Part shown: one piece after another, positions 36,628 to 45,546 of the stretch
Numbering within the stretch: position 1 is the stretch's first letter
Layout of the letters: the number at the start of each line of letters is the position of its first letter
Origin: Silvimonas soli
GTDB lineage: Bacteria; Pseudomonadota; Gammaproteobacteria; Burkholderiales; Chitinibacteraceae
Direction of reading: 5' to 3'
DNA length: 64,000 nt
NCBI RefSeq assembly: GCF_030035605.1
Contig: NZ_CP106736.1
Location: forward strand, 3,100,001-3,164,000
The notes under the pieces: generated by a model
What the model was told of the DNA's origin: nothing
The model's input: the letters and a program-made list of their open reading frames with translations, nothing else
The model's database searches: none
Translations under genes and position numbers: made by a program

Positions 36628-37932
36628 ATGCATAAAATAAGAATATTATTGATTTCATTGGTTATTTTTATTGGGGTGATCGCCGCTTTGCCTGTTCTGG
36701 TGCCCCTGAATCTATTTCTTTCCGACACCGCATTGAAGCTGCAACAGGTTCTGCATGGTCCGGTGCAGCTGCGATTGCTGCGATTTGAGTACTCACCACG
36801 GCCCGCACTGGTATTGCAGGATGTCACGCTAGAGGGCGATCCCAATGTCGGGCATATCGAATTTATCCGGATTCCGCTTTCCTTTTACAACCTGACGCAT
36901 TGGGGAAGTGCCTTGCGGGAAGTAACCGTTGAGGGCGCCAAGTTTAGCCCGGCGTTTGCGACCCAGTTGCCGCAACGGCTGCGTCCTCGTAGCGGCGACA
37001 AGCCGATGCACATCGACGATCTGCAGCTCAAGCGCGCCAGCATCGTGCTGGATGCCAGCGAACTCGGTCCGGTGGATGGCGTACTGCGTTTTGATAGCGG
37101 CGGCAACCTGGCTGGCTTGACCGTGGCGGATGCAGGCGGGCAGGCCACCCTGGAAATTCAGCCGCAAGGGCAGAAAGACTTTGCTGCGACCTTTGTCGCC
37201 AGCCACTGGACTGTGCCGATGGGCTATCCGGTGCAGTTTGACGGGCTGCAATTGAAAGGCTTGATCAGCGATACCGGTATTCAGGTCAGCGAGATTCGCG
37301 GGGAGCTGTATAGCGGGGTGGTGACCGGTACTGCCCAGATTGATTGGGTGGGGGGCTGGAAGCTCGCAGGATCCCTGCACGGCAGCAGTCTGCAGGCAGA
37401 GCCCCTGTCCATCGTCTTCAGTCCAGTGACGCACGTTGCAGGGCGACTGGAGGGGGACGTGACATTTGGCTACCAGGCGGATAGCTGGACCCATTTGTTC
37501 GACAAGCCTGAGGTCACCGCAGATTTGCACCTGCGAGACGGCTATCTGCATAACTTTGATCTGGTCGCGCCGCTCAAGTCCAGCGCGCCGGTGGTCTATG
37601 CCCGCGGTGGCCGCACTGCTTTTGACAATCTCACTGCCAAGGTTGCGGTTCATCCAGCACAAGTCGATATCACCGATGTCAAACTCGATAGCGGCAAGTT
37701 CTCGGCAACCGGTCAGCTGCACGTGCTTCAGGGTGGTAAGTTGCAGGGTGAAGCAGCTTCACGCCTGGCCAGTGGCGGCATTTTGGCCAGCAGTGTGATC
37801 CGCGTCGGTGGTAACCTGGATGCACCGGTATTCAGTTCCGCTGGTGCCCATCGTCCAGGACGTGAAGATCCGCTGGAGTCGGCAGCACAGGTCCAGCAAA
37901 GCGATCAGAAGGCCGCCTCAGCGGCCCAATAA
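36628..37932 (+). CDS. AsmA-like inner-membrane-anchored protein
   Basis: A 434-residue protein with one N-terminal membrane helix (about 4-26) and a long periplasmic region of beta-strand-rich repeats. Phrases such as LVLQDVTLEG, LRFDSGGNLAG, LKGLISDTGIQVSEIRGELYSGVVTG and the C-terminal DVKLDSGKFSATGQLHV resemble the AsmA/YhdP/TamB-type superfamily, thought to carry phospholipids to the outer membrane or influence its assembly. The end is a Gln/Ala-rich tail. Assignment rests on overall style rather than a single motif. It stands between tRNA-Asn and ygfZ on the plus strand. Confidence 0.6.
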   Translation: MHKIRILLISLVIFIGVIAALPVLVPLNLFLSDTALKLQQVLHGPVQLRLLRFEYSPRPALVLQDVTLEGDPNVGHIEFIRIPLSFYNLTHWGSALREVTVEGAKFSPAFATQLPQRLRPRSGDKPMHIDDLQLKRASIVLDASELGPVDGVLRFDSGGNLAGLTVADAGGQATLEIQPQGQKDFAATFVASHWTVPMGYPVQFDGLQLKGLISDTGIQVSEIRGELYSGVVTGTAQIDWVGGWKLAGSLHGSSLQAEPLSIVFSPVTHVAGRLEGDVTFGYQADSWTHLFDKPEVTADLHLRDGYLHNFDLVAPLKSSAPVVYARGGRTAFDNLTAKVAVHPAQVDITDVKLDSGKFSATGQLHVLQGGKLQGEAASRLASGGILASSVIRVGGNLDAPVFSSAGAHRPGREDPLESAAQVQQSDQKAASAAQ

Positions 37933-38013
37933 GCCAAGATGCGGGTGCGCGGATTGTTTTTCGTCGGCGCGCCCCCATCTGCAGCTTCTGGATGACACAC
38001 GAGAATCAAGAAC

Positions 38014-39027
38014 ATGAGCTGGATTGATACCCTGCCGCATGCCACGGTCGCAGATGGCATTGTTCAATACTTTGCACCCGTTGCCGATGAGCTTGCCGCT
38101 CTGGAACAGGATGGCGTGGTTTCGCCGTTGACGCAGTTTGGTCTGATCCGGTTTCGCGGCGAAGAAACTGCGACGTTTCTGCAAGGGCAGCTTTCCAGCG
38201 ATATCCGTCAGCTTGACACCGGCGTGGCACAGTACTCCAGCTACTCCACGCCCAAGGGCCGCATGTTGGCCAGCTTTCTGATTTACAAGCTAGGCGACGA
38301 CTACTTGCTGCAGTTGCCGGTGGAGTTGCAGGCCAGCATTCAGAAGCGGCTGTCCATGTACGTGATGCGCAGTAAAACCAAGGCCGATGATGCGACGCTA
38401 GATGTCGCCTTGATCGGTGTGGCGGGCCCGAAGGCGGCGACGCTGGTGCAGGCGGTAACCGGCGCGTTGCCGGTTGGCGACTTCTCCGTGCAAAACTGGG
38501 AGGGCGGGGCAACCGTAGCGTTGTCGGGTGGACGTTACCAGGTCGTTGTGCCGGCGGATCAGGCCGCGCAGATTTGGCAGCAATTGTTGCAAGCGGGTGC
38601 CAAGCCGGTAGGTGAGCCCGTGTGGCGTCTCACCGAGGTTCGCTCGGGTACGCCATGGGTTACCGCCGCAACGCAGGAAGAATTTGTCGCGCAAATGGCC
38701 AATATGGAATTGATTGGCGCGGTGAGCTTCAGCAAAGGTTGTTACCCTGGCCAGGAAATTGTGGCGCGTACCCAGTATCTGGGGAAACTCAAGCGCCGCA
38801 TGTATCGGGTTCGGGTAGACGGCGCGGCGCAGGCAGGGCAGGACGTGTTCAGCCCGGAGATGAATGGTCAGGCATCAGGCAAAGTGATGCTGGCAGCGCC
38901 AGCGGCGCAAGGCGCGTCCGAAGCCTTGGTGGTAGTGCAGATGAGCTCGCTGGAACACGGTTTGCACCTGGGTGATTTGAACGGCCCCGCTGTGGAAGTG
39001 CTGGATTTACCCTACGTTGTGGCCTGA
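38014..39027 (+). CDS. ygfZ: Folate-binding protein YgfZ (Fe-S cluster repair/assembly)
   Basis: A 337-residue homologue of the glycine cleavage T-protein fold. YgfZ uses tetrahydrofolate to help maintain certain Fe-S enzymes such as MiaB in E. coli. The signature KGCYPGQE is at 241-248 with its conserved Cys243. The N-terminal part has FLQGQLSSDIRQL and the YSTPKGRMLASF segment of the family. No T-protein glycine-cleavage partner genes are adjacent. The ATG follows a weak GAATCAAGAA purine region. Confidence 0.92.
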   Translation: MSWIDTLPHATVADGIVQYFAPVADELAALEQDGVVSPLTQFGLIRFRGEETATFLQGQLSSDIRQLDTGVAQYSSYSTPKGRMLASFLIYKLGDDYLLQLPVELQASIQKRLSMYVMRSKTKADDATLDVALIGVAGPKAATLVQAVTGALPVGDFSVQNWEGGATVALSGGRYQVVVPADQAAQIWQQLLQAGAKPVGEPVWRLTEVRSGTPWVTAATQEEFVAQMANMELIGAVSFSKGCYPGQEIVARTQYLGKLKRRMYRVRVDGAAQAGQDVFSPEMNGQASGKVMLAAPAAQGASEALVVVQMSSLEHGLHLGDLNGPAVEVLDLPYVVA

Positions 39028-39087
39028 TTGCGACCGCTTGACCAGTTGTCATGGCGATCTGGAAAGCACCTGATGGGCAGTTTCCTC

Positions 39088-39093
39088 TATAAT
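39088..39093 (+). promoter_or_regulatory. -10 element of the fabI promoter
   Basis: A perfect TATAAT lies 33 bases before the fabI ATG. No good -35 is found at 16-18 bases, so an activator or extended context may be needed. Confidence 0.5.
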
Positions 39094-39126
39094 CGCGCGA
39101 CTGAATGAAAAGACAAGGGTAGATGA

Positions 39127-39909
39127 ATGGGCTTTCTGGCCGGCAAAAAAATTCTGATCAGCGGGCTGCTGTCTGATCGTTCGATTGCTTATGGCATCGC
39201 GCAGGCGGCGAAGCGTGAAGGTGCGGAACTGGCGTTCACTTACGTCAGCGAAGATCTGAAACAACGCGTGGTTGGCCTGGCTGCTGACTTTGGTACTGAT
39301 CTCGTTCTGCCCTGTGATGTGGCGAGCGACGAGCAGATTGAAGCGCTGTTTGTTGAATTGGGCAAACACTGGGACAAGCTTGATGGCTTGGTGCATTCGA
39401 TTGGTTTTGCCCCGCGCGAAGCGCTCAAAGGCAATTACCTGGATGCGGTGACTCGCGAGAACTTCAGAATCGCGCACGACATCAGTTCGTACAGCTTTGC
39501 CGCAATGGCCAAAGCGGCCCGTCCGCTGTTGTCTGACAACGCCGCGTTGATCACCTTGAGCTACCTCGGTGCCGAGCGTGCCATCCCCAATTACAACGTA
39601 ATGGGTTTGGCCAAAGCCTCGCTGGAAGCCAATGTGCGTTATCTGGCGGCAGCATTGGGTGAGCGTGGTATCCGTGTAAACGGTATCTCTGCAGGTCCGA
39701 TCAAGACCTTGGCGGCATCGGGTATCAAGGATTTCGGCACGCTGCTCAAGCGCGCTGCTGATGCCACACCACTCAAGCGCAACGTTACGCCGCTGGAAGT
39801 CGGCAACGTGGCGGCATTCCTGCTGTCTGATCTGTCGTCCGGTGTGACTGGCGAGATCACCTACGTGGATGCAGGCTTCAGCATTGGGGCAGGCGCACTG
39901 GGCGAATAA
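39127..39909 (+). CDS. fabI: Enoyl-[acyl-carrier-protein] reductase (NADH)
   Basis: Reduces trans-2-enoyl-ACP in the last step of each fatty-acid elongation cycle. The 260 residues form a short-chain dehydrogenase fold. The N-terminal GLLSDRSIAYGIA cofactor motif is the FabI variant. Catalytic Tyr156 and Lys163 (YNVMGLAK) have the same numbers as in E. coli, and Gly93, where triclosan resistance changes occur, is unchanged. A clear terminator follows. Confidence 0.98.
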   Translation: MGFLAGKKILISGLLSDRSIAYGIAQAAKREGAELAFTYVSEDLKQRVVGLAADFGTDLVLPCDVASDEQIEALFVELGKHWDKLDGLVHSIGFAPREALKGNYLDAVTRENFRIAHDISSYSFAAMAKAARPLLSDNAALITLSYLGAERAIPNYNVMGLAKASLEANVRYLAAALGERGIRVNGISAGPIKTLAASGIKDFGTLLKRAADATPLKRNVTPLEVGNVAAFLLSDLSSGVTGEITYVDAGFSIGAGALGE

Positions 39910-39931
39910 TTCGCACAGTTCGCAGTCCCAG

Positions 39932-39961
39932 AAAAGCCCGGCTTTCAACCGGGCTTTTTCA
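39932..39961 (+). terminator. Terminator after fabI
   Basis: AAAAGCCCGG (39932-39941) pairs with CCGGGCTTTT (39949-39958) and is followed by a T/C-rich tract. Confidence 0.9.
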
Positions 39962-40122
39962 TTTTGTGCGCGGGCGAACTGCAAGGATCCGGTCCACATT
40001 AGCCACGGCATATAGTGATTATGTTCGGGCCAATTACATTCCGACACCGTTAAGGGTTCCCCTGTGCCCTTACCGAACGCATAATGGAACCTTGAGTATT
40101 CGTTGTTCAGAGAAGTGATGCC

Positions 40123-40923
40123 ATGTGCCAGTTACTGGGCATGAACTGCAATGTGCCGACCGATATCGTTTTTTCCTTCGAAGGCTTTCGCCAGCGCGGG
40201 GGTCTGACGGACCATCATTCTGATGGTTGGGGGATCGCGTTTTTCGAAGACGACGGTTGCCGGATGTTTCTGGATCACCAACCGTCCGCACTTTCGCCGC
40301 TGGCCGAACTGGTGCACCGTTATCCAATCAAGAGCACCAACGTCGTTGCGCACATCCGCAAAGCCACGCAGGGTGTGGTGTCGCTGGCGAACACCCATCC
40401 GTTCAAGCGAGAGCTGTGGGGGCGTTACTGGCTGTTTGCCCATAACGGCAACCTGGCCGACCTGCCACCGCTGGGGAGTTCACGTTTCCGGCCTGTGGGC
40501 ACCACGGACAGCGAATATGCGTTCTGCTGGATCATGAACGAGTTGGCGCTGCGCTTTGTCGACAAACCGGCGTTGCCCGACTTGCATGAAGCGCTGGCCG
40601 GATTGGCGGATCGACTGGCAAGCCACGGTACGTTTAATTTCTTGCTGTCGGATGGCACGGCGTTGTTTGCCCGTTGCGCAACCGACCTTCACTACATCGC
40701 ACGGCGCGCGCCGTTTGCCATGGCTCATCTTGCCGATACCGATGTCTCTGTGGATTTCGCTCGTTATACCGCACCGGAAGACTTGGTGACGGTAGTGGCG
40801 ACCCAGCCGCTGACCGATAATGAGAACTGGATTCGCATGGAAAAAGACCAGTTGTTGATGTTTATCGATGGACAGCCACATGCGCTGCAGGGCGAGCCAA
40901 AGTCGGAGACAATGGAGTTTTAA
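40123..40923 (+). CDS. Class II glutamine amidotransferase, YafJ type
   Basis: A 266-residue Ntn-type amidohydrolase domain without a synthetase partner. It begins MCQLLGMN, so Cys2 becomes the N-terminal nucleophile after Met removal. Glutamine-site motifs HSDGWGIAFF, HIRKATQG, NTHPFKRELWG and FAHNGNL are in the right order. Family members may act on gamma-glutamyl compounds, but the substrate is unknown. It is a single gene with a -10-like CATAAT about 40 bases upstream and shares a terminator with the convergent prmB. Confidence 0.9.
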   Translation: MCQLLGMNCNVPTDIVFSFEGFRQRGGLTDHHSDGWGIAFFEDDGCRMFLDHQPSALSPLAELVHRYPIKSTNVVAHIRKATQGVVSLANTHPFKRELWGRYWLFAHNGNLADLPPLGSSRFRPVGTTDSEYAFCWIMNELALRFVDKPALPDLHEALAGLADRLASHGTFNFLLSDGTALFARCATDLHYIARRAPFAMAHLADTDVSVDFARYTAPEDLVTVVATQPLTDNENWIRMEKDQLLMFIDGQPHALQGEPKSETMEF

Positions 40924-40950
40924 CAGCTGCTGGTGAAGGGGTATGCCAAC

Positions 40951-40981
40951 AAAAAAGCGACTGATAGACAGTCGCTTTTTT
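40951..40981. terminator. Bidirectional terminator between amidotransferase gene and prmB
   Basis: A perfect 13-bp stem, AAAAAAGCGACTG (40951-40963) with its complement at 40969-40981, around a five-base loop. A and T runs on both sides serve both strands. Confidence 0.92.
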
Positions 40982-41006
40982 GTTTCAGGAAGTTTCGTCG
41001 CCGGAA

Positions 41007-41915
41007 TCAGAGGCCTGCTTCAACCAGCATTTCCTTGGTCAACAAGAACACAAAGCCGTCGCCACTGCTGGTTTCCATCCATACAAACGGCAGGTTCGGA
41101 TAAGCCGCTTCCAGCACCTCGCGGTTATGGCCGATCTCGACAACCAGCACGCCCAGATCATTGAGGAAGGTGGTGGCCGAGCCAATGATGCGGCGGGTGA
41201 TATCCAGACCGTCCTCGCCGCTGCCCAGCGCCATTTGCGGCTCGTGCCGGTATTCGTCAGGCAGCTCATCCATGGACGGCGCATCCACATATGGCGGGTT
41301 GGAGACGATCAGATCATAAGTTTCGCCTTCCACCTCCGCGAACAGATCCGAATCGATCAGGTGAATGCGCTCGCCCATGTTGTAATCGACCACATTCAGT
41401 TCGGCGACATCCAGCGCATCGGCTGACAAGTCGATGGCGTCGACTTCGGCATCGGGGAAAGCATCGGCCAGCAAGATCGCCAGGCAGCCCGAACCGGTAC
41501 ACAAATCCAGCGCGCGGTGGACCAGTTCCGGGTGTTCAATCCACGGCTCCAGCGCTTCATCACGCAGCAATTCGGCAATGAACGAGCGCGGCACAATCAC
41601 GCGTTCATCCACATAGAACTTGTATTCGCCCAAGTACGCTTCTTTGGTCAGATAAGCTGCTGGCACGTGTTCTTCGGCGCGACGGCGGATCACGTCCACG
41701 ACTTTGTCCAGTTCTTGCGGCAACAACTTTGCGTCCAGGAACGGTTCCAGCCGGTCAACCGGCAAACCGAGCGATGCCAGAATCAGCCAGGCCGCTTCGT
41801 CGTATGCATTATCAGTGCCATGACCATAAAACAGGTTGGCATCTTTGAAGCGGGACACCGCAAAACGCAGGCAGTCGCGCACGGTAGAAAACTGGGAGCG
41901 GGCGAGATCGTACAT
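41007..41915 (-). CDS. prmB: Ribosomal protein L3 N5-glutamine methyltransferase
   Basis: A 302-residue S-adenosylmethionine-dependent enzyme that methylates a glutamine of L3. The N-terminal helical region has ARSQFSTVRDCLRFAVSRF; the SAM motif is LDLCTGSGCLAI (137-148), and the catalytic NPPY is at 206-209. The N-terminal region and FYVDERVIVPRSFIAELL favour PrmB over PrmC, which methylates release factors. The likely target, Gln153 of L3, is encoded at 22633-23277. Confidence 0.93.
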   Translation of the reverse strand: MYDLARSQFSTVRDCLRFAVSRFKDANLFYGHGTDNAYDEAAWLILASLGLPVDRLEPFLDAKLLPQELDKVVDVIRRRAEEHVPAAYLTKEAYLGEYKFYVDERVIVPRSFIAELLRDEALEPWIEHPELVHRALDLCTGSGCLAILLADAFPDAEVDAIDLSADALDVAELNVVDYNMGERIHLIDSDLFAEVEGETYDLIVSNPPYVDAPSMDELPDEYRHEPQMALGSGEDGLDITRRIIGSATTFLNDLGVLVVEIGHNREVLEAAYPNLPFVWMETSSGDGFVFLLTKEMLVEAGL

Positions 41916-42068
41916 GGGGGAACCTTGGGCACAGAATTCCTCTAGTGTAGCAGGCCCGTCAAGCCCGGCGATTGCACAACCATGGCAAACCCGAAATAGC
42001 AGGCGATGGGTTATGTTGAGTCTGAGCCAGACAGGCTATCGGTCAGGCACTTCAGCGGAGTGAACAGA

Positions 42069-42851
42069 GTGGCAGAAATCAGTCTGACGGTGGATTACCA
42101 AGGTATCAAACTCGCAGGATCAGGTCATTTGCCGGAAACCACACCTGCACGTGACGCAGTGTTATTGCTGCATGGTTTTACCGGGTCACGGATCGAATTT
42201 GCCTATTTGTTTGTAGATATCGCCCGGCGCTTGGCTGCACGCGGGATCACGGTGTTCCGGTTCGACTTTGCCGGTTGCGGTGAGAGTGAAGGGCGGTTTG
42301 TTGATTTGTCGATTGCAGACCAAGCCAGTCAGACTGGCGTGTTGCTGGATGAACTGGCGGCGCGGTATCCCGGTCTGCGCTGGCACGTGGTTGGCTATAG
42401 CATGGGCGCTCTGGCCGCGGCGGCTACGGGTGTGAATCGTCCGGATTTGGCCAGCGTAATCCTCGTGGCACCGGCAGGTAATCTGGACGAGATCGTTAGT
42501 CGTAGCCTTGAGCAGGGCACTGCGCTGGCTAACGGGAACATTGATTTTATTGGGCTTGAGCTCAACCCGCAGTTGCAAGTTGAAGCCAGCGCCTTTGATC
42601 TGGACGCGTATATGGAACTGCTGGAAGCACCCACGCTGATATTGCATGGCGGACGGGATGTGGTGGTGCCCGCAGCCATTGGGGAGCGTGCGGCGGCATT
42701 GGCGCAGCGAGGGACGTTTATTGCACTGGCCGAGGCGGATCACGGGTTCTGGCTGGGTGCGCATCGGCAGCAGCTGGCGGAGCTTGTTGGGGAGTGGGTT
42801 GAGTGCGGCGGTCGTTTATCCGATGCTGCAGTATTTGCAGGTCGGGAATGA
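42069..42851 (+). CDS. Alpha/beta hydrolase (serine hydrolase)
   Basis: A 260-residue enzyme of the alpha/beta fold. The oxyanion region LLLHGFTGSR, the nucleophile elbow GYSMG (Ser111), the acid GGRD and the His in EADHGFW form a full catalytic triad. It is similar to feruloyl/cinnamoyl esterase-like and serine aminopeptidase S33 families, but the substrate cannot be assigned. The GTG at 42069 is preferred since GGAG lies nine bases upstream; a longer form from 42006 and one from 42060 are possible. It is convergent with the Anbu cluster. Confidence 0.8.
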   Translation: MAEISLTVDYQGIKLAGSGHLPETTPARDAVLLLHGFTGSRIEFAYLFVDIARRLAARGITVFRFDFAGCGESEGRFVDLSIADQASQTGVLLDELAARYPGLRWHVVGYSMGALAAAATGVNRPDLASVILVAPAGNLDEIVSRSLEQGTALANGNIDFIGLELNPQLQVEASAFDLDAYMELLEAPTLILHGGRDVVVPAAIGERAAALAQRGTFIALAEADHGFWLGAHRQQLAELVGEWVECGGRLSDAAVFAGRE

Positions 42852-42906
42852 CGAATCAAGGGTTGCACTGGAATCAGGCGTACCTACGATCCGCATCCCG
42901 CGCCCC

Positions 42907-43644
42907 TCACAACTGATCAAACCAGTCCGCTTCCGGGATTTGCCCGAATACTTTACGCAAACCGGTACTCCACGCTTTGCGGGTGCGGTTGAACCAGGCG
43001 TTGTTTTCTTCCACGCGATAGGGGCGGACTTTACTGAAGGTGTTGTTGCGGTAACGCAGTACGTCGATAGGCAGACCAACGGACAGATTGCTGCGGATGG
43101 TCGAGTCAAACGAGATCAGCATGCATTTGAGCGCGTGCTCCAGCGTGGTATCAAACTGGATAACGCGGTCCAGAATCGGCTTGCCGTATTTGGATTCGCC
43201 AATCTGGAAGTACGGCGTGTCTTCTGAGGCCTCGATGAAATTGGCTTGCGGGTAAACGTTGAACAGTCGCGGTGCTTCGCCGCGAATCTGCCCGCCGACA
43301 ATGAATGAGCCGCCAAAATCCACGCCTTGGGTCATGACGCCTTCATGGCTGTCGCGGGCGACGACTTCGCGCAGGGTTTCGCCGACCAGCAAGGCGGCGT
43401 CATACATCGACGGCACATTCAGCAGGTTGTGCAACTCTTGCTGCGTGCGCGCCTGCAGCAGGCTCACCACGCTTTGCGTGGTAGCCAGATTGCCCGCAGT
43501 CAGGATCACGATCAAACGCTCACCTGGCACTTCAAAGATGTGCATTTTGCGAAAGGTGGCAATGTGATCCACCCCGGCATTGGTGCGAGAGTCAGAGGCG
43601 AAGATCAGCCCGTCTTTCAGGCGCATGGCGACGCAGTAAGTCAT
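42907..43644 (-). CDS. Proteasome-type peptidase Anbu (ancestral beta subunit)
   Basis: A 245-residue homologue of proteasome beta subunits and HslV. It begins MTYCVAMRLKDGLIFASDSRT; removal of Met exposes Thr2 as nucleophile, and Asp18 and Lys33 are present at the places of the beta-subunit catalytic Asp17 and Lys33. Anbu proteins form open helical or lock-washer assemblies rather than closed barrels, and a physiological substrate is not established. It is the last gene of a minus-strand cluster with ATP-grasp, alpha-E and transglutaminase genes, its well-known neighbours. A 130-base gap with a TACAAT on the minus strand leaves room for its own promoter. Confidence 0.92.
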   Translation of the reverse strand: MTYCVAMRLKDGLIFASDSRTNAGVDHIATFRKMHIFEVPGERLIVILTAGNLATTQSVVSLLQARTQQELHNLLNVPSMYDAALLVGETLREVVARDSHEGVMTQGVDFGGSFIVGGQIRGEAPRLFNVYPQANFIEASEDTPYFQIGESKYGKPILDRVIQFDTTLEHALKCMLISFDSTIRSNLSVGLPIDVLRYRNNTFSKVRPYRVEENNAWFNRTRKAWSTGLRKVFGQIPEADWFDQL

Positions 43645-43774
43645 GTGCCAACTCGTAGGTCTGGATGTAATTGTTTATTGTAATGCCGGAGCGGGGCATT
43701 TTTGCGCCCAGCCAGCGTGACGCAGGCGGCCATGTTGCGCCTGGGTCACGCCGTGCTGCGAAACTGGCCGCCCG

Positions 43775-44575
43775 TTATTGCTGCTCATGCGCTGTAGAAC
43801 GGCGTACCCGCGCGCGGCTGACCATGGTTTCCATGCCGCCACCCCGGCGCAATCCGCGCACCGGGCAGGCGTCCAGGTAATCCAGCCCGATCGCCAGGCG
43901 CACGTAACGCTCGTCCGGCTTGCAGGCATTGCTCACGTCAAACCCGTACCAGAGTTCATCGCACAAAGCTTCGACCCAGGCATGACTGGCCACGTGATGA
44001 TCATTCTCGGTGTAGAGATAGCCGCTCACATAACGGGCCGGAATGCCCAGATAACGACAAATGGCGATGAACACGTGGGCATGATCCTGGCAGACGCCCA
44101 AGCCTTGGGCGAAAGCCTGCTGCGCCGAAGTGCCCGCATCGGTTTGCCCTGGCGTGTAGGGCATGTGATCAAGCAGATCGGCCATCAAGTCCATCAGACC
44201 CTGGCGGCCGTGTTTTTCAATCAACCGCCGGTATTTCTCGGCAAAATTCTTGATGGTGTCATCCGCCGTAGTCAGCGCGGTTTGCTGGCGAAATACCAGC
44301 GGCGGCACGGTGTCACGAGCCGGTGCGCTATTGCGGGTCTCCACCACGCCTTGCGCCACGATGCGGATTTCGCTGACCGGTTGGTCCAGCGTCAGTACGT
44401 GTTGCTCGTTGCCAAAGGCGTCCACGGCCAGATCGGTGGGGCCGGGGATATCCAGGTGCCAGTACAAGGTGTTCTGACTGGCGTCCCGACGCGGCGTCAA
44501 ACGGAGCAATTGCACGCTGTGTTTGAGCGGCACGTCGTAGCAGTAAACGGTTTCGTGATGAATTTCGAGGTGCAT
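43775..44575 (-). CDS. Transglutaminase-like cysteine peptidase of the Anbu cluster
   Basis: A 266-residue protein with an N-terminal beta domain (about 1-95, starting MHLEIHHETVYCYD) and a transglutaminase core. The catalytic triad is Cys162 (GVCQDHAHVF), His198 (SHAWVEA) and Asp213 (GFDVSNA). Bacterial members usually act as proteases or amide hydrolases. The start is chosen at the conserved MHLEI; the frame is open 25 codons further but overlaps the upstream gene. It lies 11 bases after the alpha-E gene. Confidence 0.9.
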   Translation of the reverse strand: MHLEIHHETVYCYDVPLKHSVQLLRLTPRRDASQNTLYWHLDIPGPTDLAVDAFGNEQHVLTLDQPVSEIRIVAQGVVETRNSAPARDTVPPLVFRQQTALTTADDTIKNFAEKYRRLIEKHGRQGLMDLMADLLDHMPYTPGQTDAGTSAQQAFAQGLGVCQDHAHVFIAICRYLGIPARYVSGYLYTENDHHVASHAWVEALCDELWYGFDVSNACKPDERYVRLAIGLDYLDACPVRGLRRGGGMETMVSRARVRRSTAHEQQ

Positions 44576-44586
44576 GCCGGTTCCGT

Positions 44587-45516
44587 TCAGGCGACGCGCA
44601 AATAGGCTTCGTCGATGGTGTTGCCCAGCGCGTTGATTTCCGCCAGACATTGGCTCAGATAATCGTGCAATCCGTGCTCGAGAATTTCGTCGACCTGTGT
44701 AAAACGCAGATCATTCAGCAACAAGTGAGCCTCGCGCTGGGCCAGTCGGCCATTGTCTCCTTCGATTTGCGACAGAATCTTGCAGATGGCATCCACGCAC
44801 GCGCAGAGCGAGCGTGGCAGCCGTGGTGACAGCACCAGCAGTTCGGTAACCGAGCGCATTTGCACGCCTTCGCGGTACATCTCCACATAGGCTTCATACG
44901 CCGACAGCGCGCGCAGAAGTGAACTCCAGGCGTAGTAATCCTGAGCGTTTTCCTCGGCGCCTTCAGCGATCAGGCTGGCTTTTACGTCGAGCAACCGCGC
45001 GGTGTTGTCGGCGCGTTCAATGAAGGTGCCAAGACGGATAAAGCTATAGGCATCGCCGCGCAAAATGGTGCCGTAGGCAATGCCGCGAAACACGTGCGAA
45101 CGGGCCTTCACCCAGTCAAAAAAGTCACCGACATTGGCGATGCCGTTGGCCTCAAACTCTTTGACCTCCAGCCAGGTGGCGTTGATGTTCTCCCACATTT
45201 CCACGGTGATCTTGCCGCGCACGGCGTGGGCGTTTTCCCGGGCGTGGCGAATGCAGCTCAAGATGCTGGCGGGGTTTTCCCGATCCAGCGCCATAAACTG
45301 CAGCAAGGCTTCGGCGGTGAGTTTTGGGTAACGCGCGGAGAAGCGATCCAGTTGTTCAGTAATCACCAGCGGCGCGCGCATTTCGGCGCGGGCGCCTTGC
45401 GATTGCGGCAATAGCGACAAACTGAAGCTCACATCCAGCAGCCGCGCCAGGTTTTCCGCCCGTTCCAGATAACGGGACATCCAGTACAGATGATCAGCAG
45501 TGCGGCTTAACATCAT
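44587..45516 (-). CDS. Alpha-E domain protein of the Anbu cluster
   Basis: A 309-residue, all-helical protein (COG2307 type). The family signature near the start is LSRTADHLYWMSRYLERAENLARLLD, with further conserved phrases RENAHAVRGKIT, FIERADNTARLLD and SAYEAYVEMYREG. The function is unknown; in family analyses it accompanies the circularly permuted ATP-grasp protein and may be a structural or amidoligase partner. Two ATG codons begin the frame (45516 and 45513). It is 30 bases downstream of the ATP-grasp gene. Confidence 0.9.
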   Translation of the reverse strand: MMLSRTADHLYWMSRYLERAENLARLLDVSFSLSLLPQSQGARAEMRAPLVITEQLDRFSARYPKLTAEALLQFMALDRENPASILSCIRHARENAHAVRGKITVEMWENINATWLEVKEFEANGIANVGDFFDWVKARSHVFRGIAYGTILRGDAYSFIRLGTFIERADNTARLLDVKASLIAEGAEENAQDYYAWSSLLRALSAYEAYVEMYREGVQMRSVTELLVLSPRLPRSLCACVDAICKILSQIEGDNGRLAQREAHLLLNDLRFTQVDEILEHGLHDYLSQCLAEINALGNTIDEAYLRVA

Positions 45517-45546
45517 GGTCGGGTTTTCCTTGTTTTCATCAGGCGC

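Noticed and set aside
43675..43774. Hairpin AATGCC/GGCATT near 43680 as terminator of the transglutaminase gene
   Set aside because: The T-run is on the plus strand, while transcription here is on the minus strand, so the polarity is wrong.
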